Source: Phycisphaerae bacterium
GTDB lineage: Bacteria; Planctomycetota; Phycisphaerae; SM23-33
Reading direction: 5' to 3'
DNA length: 10,820 nucleotides
NCBI GenBank assembly: GCA_022866005.1
Contig: JALHTV010000077.1
Coordinates: forward strand, 1 to 10,820
Shown here piece by piece: positions 7,154 to 10,820 of the stretch. Under the pieces are notes generated by a model. The model was not told where the DNA came from, did no database searches, and saw only the letters and a list, made by a program, of their open reading frames with translations. The position numbers were made by a program, and so were the translations under genes. Every line of letters begins with the position of its first letter. Within the stretch, counting starts at the first letter, position 1.

Positions 7154-7333
7154 TCATCGCGTGGCCAGGGTATACGCCACCGCCGCACCGAAGGAGGCCC
7201 AGCCGACGATCGAGACGATCAGGGTCGTCTTGACGTTGCAGCCGGCCACGGAGCAGACCCTCGCGCGGGCGGCGAGGAACCCCACCGCCGCACCGGCCAC
7301 CGCGCCCGCTAGGGCAATGAGCAAACGATCCAT
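7154..7333 (-). CDS. Small two-cysteine membrane protein (DUF6132-like)
   Basis: A 59-residue protein with two predicted membrane helices (about residues 4-21 and 37-55). Both are rich in Gly/Ala, and they are joined by a short loop containing a Cys pair four residues apart (C27 and C32, in RVCSVAGCNVK). The arrangement resembles small DUF6132-type proteins, whose loop carries GCxSGxCP, but the second Cys lacks the following Pro, so the assignment is tentative. ATG 7333 is preceded by GGAGG (7346-7350), 12 nt away; a longer reading frame to 7375 would run through the 5' hairpin and is less likely. It sits 52 nt upstream of the CoA-disulfide reductase/rhodanese gene on the same strand. This suggests that the loop thiols hand sulfur or electrons to or from that enzyme at the membrane, which is inference only. 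Confidence 0.65.
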   Translation of the reverse strand: MDRLLIALAGAVAGAAVGFLAARARVCSVAGCNVKTTLIVSIVGWASFGAAVAYTLATR

Positions 7334-7349
7334 CGGGCAGCCCGACCTC

Positions 7350-7367
7350 CCCGGCCCTGGGGCCGGG
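7350..7367 (-). promoter_or_regulatory. 5'-leader hairpin directly before the ribosome-binding site
   Basis: On the minus strand CCCGGCC and GGCCGGG pair perfectly around CCAG (7-8 bp, all G/C) and abut the GGAGG ribosome-binding site of the 59-residue membrane protein. The predicted transcription start (about 7367) coincides with the 5' base of the stem, so the mRNA may begin with this hairpin. Such 5'-terminal stems often stabilise transcripts or modulate access to the ribosome site; which one applies here cannot be told. Confidence 0.45.
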
Positions 7368-7373
7368 CGCACC

Positions 7374-7401
7374 ATTGTACCGCTCGGCAGGTCGTTCTGA
7401 A
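7374..7401 (-). promoter_or_regulatory. Candidate promoter for the small membrane protein and CoADR-RHD genes
   Basis: Read on the minus strand: TTCAGA (7401-7396, weak -35, 3 of 6), 16-nt spacer, TACAAT (7379-7374, 5 of 6 to the -10 consensus). It lies between the HAD gene stop and the small membrane protein, and would allow the redox pair to be expressed independently of the HAD gene. Confidence 0.4.
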
Positions 7402-7406
7402 GGGAA

Positions 7407-7424
7407 GCTGGCGGTGCCAGCCTA
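7407..7424 (-). terminator. Weak hairpin at the 3' end of the HAD gene
   Basis: The HAD stop codon runs straight into GCTGGC-ACC-GCCAGC (6-bp perfect stem) followed by TTCCCTTC on the minus strand. The tract is pyrimidine-rich but not a clean U-run, so termination would be partial at best; it may instead separate the HAD mRNA from the promoter just downstream. Confidence 0.35.
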
Positions 7425-8162
7425 CCCCCCGTCGTATCCGGCCACCAGGGCGGGCAGTTCCGACAGGCGCGAGATCGTGTGGTCCGCCCGAATGCGCCCG
7501 TTGGCGTAGCGCCCGGCGGGGTTCTTCAAGACCGAGACCATGCCCACGCGGCTGGCGCCGGCGACATCGGCCACGGGGGAGTCGCCGACGAACATGGCTT
7601 CCTCGGCCGGCAGGTGGGCGCGCTCGAGGGCGATGCGAAAGATGGCTGGGTGGGGCTTGCGGTAATGGACGTCGCAGGAATACACGCGGATCGGCAACAG
7701 GTCCAGGAGGTTGGCCTGCCGGAGATGGCGGTCCAGGGCCGAGGCCGGGATGAACGTGTTGGAGATCAGCCCCAGGGTCCGGCCGCGAGACAACTGCTCC
7801 AGCGTGCCCCGCAAGTCCCTCTCGACGGCGGCGCAGTGGCTGAGCGGTTCGTACCACAGCCAGGCCAGCTCATCGATCTGCTGGCCGGTGAGGTCGTGGC
7901 CCATCTTGCGCCCCAGGCGGGTGATCAAGGCGCGGGCGTTGAACTCCCGGCCGGTCACGCGGCTCTTGAAATAGCCCCAGCGGACGGCCCAGAGCTGGCT
8001 GCGGTGATACGAGGCAAAGGACGGCAGCGTCTTGCCTAGCGATTGAAGATAGGCATAGGCCAACTGGGCGCCGGACTCGAACAGGCTGGCCACATCCACG
8101 TGACCGAAGTTGAGCAGGGTGTCCCCCAGGTCAAAGAAAACGCCTCGGATCCGTCCAGCCAT
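7422..8162 (-). CDS. HAD-superfamily hydrolase
   Basis: Complete 246-residue cytoplasmic protein with the four HAD motifs in order: I, VFFDLGDTL (nucleophile D11); II, LGLISNT (S134); III, YRKPHP (K169); IV, MFVGDSPVAD (D194, D199). The helical cap is inserted between motifs I and II (about residues 20-115), the C1 arrangement of phosphoglycolate phosphatase and haloacid dehalogenase relatives. The residue two after the nucleophile is Gly rather than the usual Asp; some working phosphatases (for example E. coli YihX with DLGN) share this, so activity is plausible but the substrate is unknown. ATG 8162 has GAGG 5 nt upstream and starts the motif I strand at residue 5; longer in-frame starts reach back to 8522 through a terminator hairpin and are rejected. 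Its 5' side carries its own possible promoter and, further upstream, a separate structured transcript. Confidence 0.9.
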   Translation of the reverse strand: MAGRIRGVFFDLGDTLLNFGHVDVASLFESGAQLAYAYLQSLGKTLPSFASYHRSQLWAVRWGYFKSRVTGREFNARALITRLGRKMGHDLTGQQIDELAWLWYEPLSHCAAVERDLRGTLEQLSRGRTLGLISNTFIPASALDRHLRQANLLDLLPIRVYSCDVHYRKPHPAIFRIALERAHLPAEEAMFVGDSPVADVAGASRVGMVSVLKNPAGRYANGRIRADHTISRLSELPALVAGYDGG

Positions 8163-8201
8163 TGGGTCCTCATTGCCCTGCCCGACCTGGGCGGGCCTGT
8201 G

Positions 8202-8229
8202 AGTATACGGATGCCACCAAGCAATGCAA
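8202..8229 (-). promoter_or_regulatory. Candidate promoter of the HAD hydrolase gene
   Basis: Minus-strand TTGCAT (8229-8224, weak -35), 16-nt spacer, TATACT (8207-8202, 5 of 6 to -10). The predicted start near 8195 gives a leader of about 33 nt containing the GAGG ribosome site. Because it lies downstream of the terminator at 8370-8405, the gene need not depend on the upstream transcript. Confidence 0.4.
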
Positions 8230-8302
8230 CACACCCCTGACAAGCGACTGCAACCAGTACCCCGTAGCCGGTCGCCAGCAGGAGACGATGCAGGAGGATG
8301 TC

Positions 8303-8368
8303 CGGCGCACGTGCGGCGCCGAAGGCAGGCAGAGGCTCCCCACCGCCTGCGCGTATCGCGCGCCTCTG
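8303..8368 (-). other. Nested hairpins between the terminator and the HAD promoter
   Basis: CAGAGGC (8330-8336) pairs with GCCTCTG (8362-8368), and directly stacked on it GCGCG/TAT/CGCGC (8349-8361) forms a second stem. A few bases away a palindrome CGCACGTGCG lies within GGCGC...GCGCC (8304-8320). The arms are perfect, so a structured RNA or a protein-binding palindrome is possible. No U-tract follows, so these are not terminators. Confidence 0.4.
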
Positions 8369-8369
8369 G

Positions 8370-8405
8370 AAAAAACCTCCGGCGCACCCGAAGGTGAACC
8401 GGAGG
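8370..8405 (-). terminator. Intrinsic terminator of the minus-strand small transcript
   Basis: On the minus strand CCTCCGG (8405-8399) pairs with CCGGAGG (8382-8376). The loop is itself folded by CACC/GGTG around TTCG, and the stem is followed immediately by TTTTTT (8375-8370). Stem, stable tetraloop and U-run together meet all the usual criteria. On the plus strand the run is on the wrong side (A-rich), so polarity is clear. Confidence 0.8.
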
Positions 8406-8486
8406 TCGCCACGGCTGTAAAACGGCCGTATCGTCAGCCCCGCTACCGGGGGTTCGTTCCTTACTATTATGGTCGTCAAACGACGG
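8370..8486 (-). ncRNA. Candidate small structured RNA (about 117 nt), family unknown
   Basis: Bounded by a near-consensus promoter and an intrinsic terminator on the minus strand. Predicted elements from 5' to 3': hairpin GTCGT-TTG-ACGAC (8484-8472 region); an A-rich unpaired stretch with AAGGAAC; hairpin CCCCG-GTAG-CGGGG (about 8450-8437); a short CGGC...GCCG stem (about 8431-8413); and the terminator stem. No reading frame of note lies inside: the A-rich stretch has three consecutive in-frame stops (TAATAGTAA), and the one frame that stays open begins with a GTG overlapping the -10 and continues through the terminator. I do not recognise signal recognition particle RNA (no GGAAGGAAGCA loop), RNase P RNA, tmRNA or 6S RNA, nor a known riboswitch core. 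It could be a stand-alone regulatory RNA or a terminating leader of the HAD gene 208 nt further on. Exact start is inferred. Confidence 0.5.
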
Positions 8487-8492
8487 GGCGGC

Positions 8493-8522
8493 ACTATAGC
8501 AGCGCCGGCAAAACGCTGTCAA
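8493..8522 (-). promoter_or_regulatory. Strong sigma70-type promoter reading leftward
   Basis: Minus-strand TTGACA (8522-8517, perfect -35), 18-nt spacer, TATAGT (8498-8493, 5 of 6) with an upstream TGC that makes an extended -10 (TGCTATAGT). It is the best promoter-like match in the window. The predicted start is near 8486, 324 nt before the HAD start codon and 81 nt before the terminator stem. Confidence 0.7.
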
Positions 8523-8860
8523 CCTTCACCGCGGTGGCAAAGGGGCGAAGGGCCGCTTAAGCCCATTTCCGACAGGCGATTAAGAAAATCTGCTGTATCT
8601 TTTCGCCCTGCCGGCCCCATCACGGGCCTGGGGAGCCGTCCCGGAGAACCTGGGCGGAGCGTCCCTCGACCAAGGAGGCCAGAACACCTTTTCAAGCATG
8701 GCGTTGCCGTGCTCGTGCGGAGCGCTGCTGCAAAAGTCTGCGGCGGCGACAGGCTGGCCGTCTACCTTGTGCGGGGTTTTGGGGTTTTGAGCCTTGCGAA
8801 CAGGGGGCAGGGTGGATTAGGGTAATGAACCTTTGTTGCCAACGGCCTATCACGCAGCCA
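8523..8860. other. Gene-free interval upstream of transketolase
   Basis: No recognisable gene, tRNA or repeat. A 118-codon open frame in the plus strand (8469-8825) is Arg/Gly/Pro-rich and shows no family resemblance. Small features seen: GCTTAAGC palindrome, a GGCCC-catcac-GGGCC hairpin (8613-8628), and G-runs from 8773 onward, beginning with two GGGGTTTT units. A possible transketolase promoter is TTGCGA (8794-8799) with TAGGGT (8818-8823), spacer 18, but the match is weak. Confidence 0.5.
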
Positions 8861-8873
8861 AGGGAGATTCGTG

Positions 8874-10820
8874 ATGGCGGAATACAAGGACCTGGACTGT
8901 AAGGCCATCAAGCTGAGCAAGCAGATCGTCCGGATGTGTACCGCGGCGGGCAGCGGCCACCCTTCCAGTGCGCTGTCGCTGGTGCACCTGACGATCGCGC
9001 TGATGTATCGCGTGATGCGGTACGACCCGCGCGATCCGTGGAACAGCGGCTCCGACCGCCTGGTGCTGTCGGAAGGCCACGCCGTGCCGGTGATCTACGC
9101 GGCCTACTGCGACCTGGGGGGCGTGGCGGGCACTCCGAGCCGGCCGATCGCCCTGACGTTCGACGACGCCCTGACCCTGCGGGAGAACGACAGTGTCCTG
9201 GACGGGCATCCCAATCCGGCCATCGGTTTTCCATTCTTTGACGCCGCCACGGGCTCGCTGGGTCAGGGCCTGTCGGTCTCGGCGGGGCTGGCCTGCGCCG
9301 CCCGGCTGGACAACTCCAACAGAAAGTTATTCTGCCTCTGCGGGGACGGTGAGAGCCGCGAGGGCCAAAACTGGGAGGCCCTGGACTTCATCGTGGACCA
9401 CAAGCTGGTGGCCGTGCGGGCGATCTTCAACTGCAACGGCCAGGCGCAGAGCGACTACGTTTCCCCGCAGCAGTCCCCCGAGGTGCTGGCGGAGAAGCTG
9501 CGGGCCTACGGTCTGGACGTGAAGGTCATCGACGGCCACAACTGGGAGGAGATCTTCGCCGCCCTGACGGCCGAGGTGACCGACAAGCCCCTGGCCGTAA
9601 TCGCCAAGACGGTCAAGGGCTGGGGGGTGAATGAGCTTCAGAAGCACACCTACCACGGCAAGCCCCTCACCGAGGCCCAGCTTGACGCGGCGCTAGCCGA
9701 TCTGGACGCCAAGGCCGCCGAGCTGGGCGTGGCCGACGCCCAGGACGTCTCGGCGGCCCAACTGGTCACGCCGTCACGGCTGCCGCGGCCGCTGGTGGGC
9801 AAGCTCTCCGCGGGCAGCTTCTCGGAGGCGCTGGCCGCGGCCGGAATGGACAAGGCGCTGGCCGACCGCAAGCTGGCGACCCGTCGCGCCTATGGCGTGG
9901 CGCTGGCGGCGATGGGGGCCGATCCTCGCGTGGTGGCCATGGACGGCGACGTGAAAAACTCCACCTTCGCGGAGATCTTCGCCCAGAAGCACCCCGAGCG
10001 CTACTTCGAGGCCCGCATTGCCGAGCAGAACATGATCTCGGCCGCGGTGGGGCTGGCCGCGGGGGGGAAGATCCCGTTCGTCTCCAGCTTTGCCAAGTTC
10101 CTGACCCGCGGGTACGACCAGCTCGAGATGGCCGTCATTTCCAACGCCAACATCAAGCTGTGCGGCTCGCACGCCGGCGTGTCGCTGGCGGCCGACGGGC
10201 CCAGCCAGATGGGCCTGCCGGACCTGGCGTTCATGCGGAGCTTCTCCCGCAGCCGCCGCGTGGACGGCGCCCCGGGCATCCAGGTGTTCTGCCCGTCCGA
10301 CGCCGTCTCCGCCTTCAAGCTCACCGAGCTGATGGCCAACACCGAGGGCACCTGCTACCTGCGGACCCATCGGCCGGATGTGGCGTTCCTGTACGAGGAG
10401 AGCGAGGAGTTCACCGTCGGGGGCTTCAAGCACCTGGTGGACGGCGAGGACCTGGTGATTGTCGCCAGTGGCTACATGGTGCACGTGGCCCGCCGCGCGC
10501 TAGAGCTGCTGGAGGAGGCAGGGTTGTCAGCCTCGCTGATCGACGCCTACTCGATCCCCCTGGCGACCGATGAGATCCTGCGGATCGGCGACGACTGCCG
10601 TGGGCAGATCCTGGTCGTGGAGGACAACTACATCGGCGGCTTCGCCGACGAGATCGCCACCGCCGCAGCCAGCAGCGACCTGGGCGTCGCGGTGCGGGCG
10701 CTGTACGTGCAGTCCGTGCCCAAGAGCGCCAAGACCCCCGAGGCCATCCTCAAGCAGTTGCGCCTGACGTCCGAGGACATCGCCGCCGCCGCCCAGGAGA
10801 TGTTCAACCGCAGCGAGCAG
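8874..10820 (+). CDS. tkt: Transketolase, animal-type (3' end beyond the window)
   Basis: 649 codons are visible with no stop, so the gene is nearly complete but truncated by the window edge. Thiamine-diphosphate enzyme moving two-carbon ketol units in the pentose phosphate pathway. N-terminal domain: GSGHPSS (H29), SEGHA (H69), ThDP/Mg motif starting GDGESREGQNWEA (157-169) and closing at IFNCNG (N186, N188), and YHGKPL (H261). Pyrimidine domain: ATRRAYG, GDVKNSTF, RIAEQNM with the catalytic Glu E384, GSHAGVSLAADGPSQM and RTHRP. KNSTF, IAEQNM, GPSQM (not GPTHQ) and HGKPL match the vertebrate TKT subfamily rather than E. coli TktA. A flexible Ala-rich linker (about 270-330) joins the halves. 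ATG 8874 is preceded by AGGGAG at 8 nt less one (8861-8866, spacing 7); GTG 8871 is the alternative. Confidence 0.93.
   Translation, partial: MAEYKDLDCKAIKLSKQIVRMCTAAGSGHPSSALSLVHLTIALMYRVMRYDPRDPWNSGSDRLVLSEGHAVPVIYAAYCDLGGVAGTPSRPIALTFDDALTLRENDSVLDGHPNPAIGFPFFDAATGSLGQGLSVSAGLACAARLDNSNRKLFCLCGDGESREGQNWEALDFIVDHKLVAVRAIFNCNGQAQSDYVSPQQSPEVLAEKLRAYGLDVKVIDGHNWEEIFAALTAEVTDKPLAVIAKTVKGWGVNELQKHTYHGKPLTEAQLDAALADLDAKAAELGVADAQDVSAAQLVTPSRLPRPLVGKLSAGSFSEALAAAGMDKALADRKLATRRAYGVALAAMGADPRVVAMDGDVKNSTFAEIFAQKHPERYFEARIAEQNMISAAVGLAAGGKIPFVSSFAKFLTRGYDQLEMAVISNANIKLCGSHAGVSLAADGPSQMGLPDLAFMRSFSRSRRVDGAPGIQVFCPSDAVSAFKLTELMANTEGTCYLRTHRPDVAFLYEESEEFTVGGFKHLVDGEDLVIVASGYMVHVARRALELLEEAGLSASLIDAYSIPLATDEILRIGDDCRGQILVVEDNYIGGFADEIATAAASSDLGVAVRALYVQSVPKSAKTPEAILKQLRLTSEDIAAAAQEMFNRSEQ

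Noticed and set aside
5512..7233. 573-codon open frame on the plus strand
   Set aside because: Opposite the CoA-disulfide reductase/rhodanese gene; low-complexity His/Arg/Gly/Val composition with no family motif.
8441..8460. A tRNA-like T-arm (GGTTCG segment)
   Set aside because: No flanking 5-bp T-stem, anticodon arm or acceptor stem could be assembled on either strand.
8372..8486. Known RNA families (signal recognition particle, 6S, RNase P, tmRNA) or a known riboswitch for the small transcript
   Set aside because: None of their hallmark conserved segments could be found by eye; a covariance search was not possible.
8036..8494. 152-codon minus-strand open frame with a hydrophobic stretch
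   Set aside because: Its GTG start overlaps the -10 element, it runs through the terminator, and its 3' part is out of frame with the HAD gene it overlaps.
8163..8522. N-terminal extension of the HAD frame to 8522
   Set aside because: It would start at the TTG of the -35 element and translate the terminator hairpin; motif I is normally near the N-terminus.
8162..8560. 132-codon plus-strand open frame upstream of transketolase
   Set aside because: It runs antisense across the predicted promoter, small RNA and terminator, has no ribosome site, and resembles no family.
1..10820. CRISPR arrays, insertion sequences, attachment sites
   Set aside because: No regularly spaced direct repeats, transposase motifs, terminal inverted repeats or integrase gene seen.

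Overview
The window is GC-rich DNA of roughly 65-70% G+C. It carries ten supportable protein genes: the 3' tail of one at the left edge, eight complete genes, and one that runs off the right edge. The best guess is an anaerobic or microaerophilic member of the Planctomycetota (Phycisphaerae-like). This rests on a secreted lipoprotein that looks like the DUF1570 zinc-protease family common in that phylum, a one-iron superoxide reductase, a 2-hydroxyacyl-CoA dehydratase-type tail, and GC-rich genes with near-consensus sigma70-type promoters. It is an inference, because no rRNA or other phylogenetic marker is present.

Layout, left to right. (1) Positions 1-712: the end of a 2-hydroxyacyl-CoA dehydratase-like gene (+) converges on a YhcH/YjgK/YiaL-family gene (-). 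Their stop codons share one CTAG. (2) Positions 713-1310: a 200-nt divergent spacer with a perfect TATAAT, then a class II superoxide reductase (+). (3) Positions 1344-5356 (+): a promoter, a calcineurin-like phosphoesterase, the membrane insertase YidC nine bases later, then a lipoprotein with a HEGLH zinc-protease motif that may be transcribed from its own, possibly leaderless, promoter. (4) Positions 8162-5383 (-): a HAD-family hydrolase, a 59-residue two-cysteine membrane protein, and a CoA-disulfide reductase-type flavoprotein fused to a C-terminal rhodanese domain. (5) Positions 8163-8873: a 700-nt gene-free interval. (6) From 8874 (+): an almost complete animal-type transketolase.

The most unusual signal is inside the 8163-8873 interval. 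On the minus strand, a consensus -35 (TTGACA) with an extended -10 (TGCTATAGT) is followed by a string of hairpins. About 115 nt after the predicted start comes a textbook intrinsic terminator (a 7-bp stem continued by an inner UUCG-capped hairpin, then six U). This fits an undescribed small RNA gene, or a terminating leader for the HAD gene. The HAD gene also appears to have its own promoter downstream of the terminator. I could not match the RNA to any family I know.

Functionally, several genes point to redox and sulfur handling in an oxygen-sensitive cell: superoxide reductase for detoxification without releasing O2, the CoA-disulfide reductase/rhodanese fusion for low-molecular-weight disulfides or persulfides, and the adjacent two-cysteine membrane protein as a possible partner. 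YidC and the lipoprotein are envelope functions. Transketolase is central carbon metabolism.
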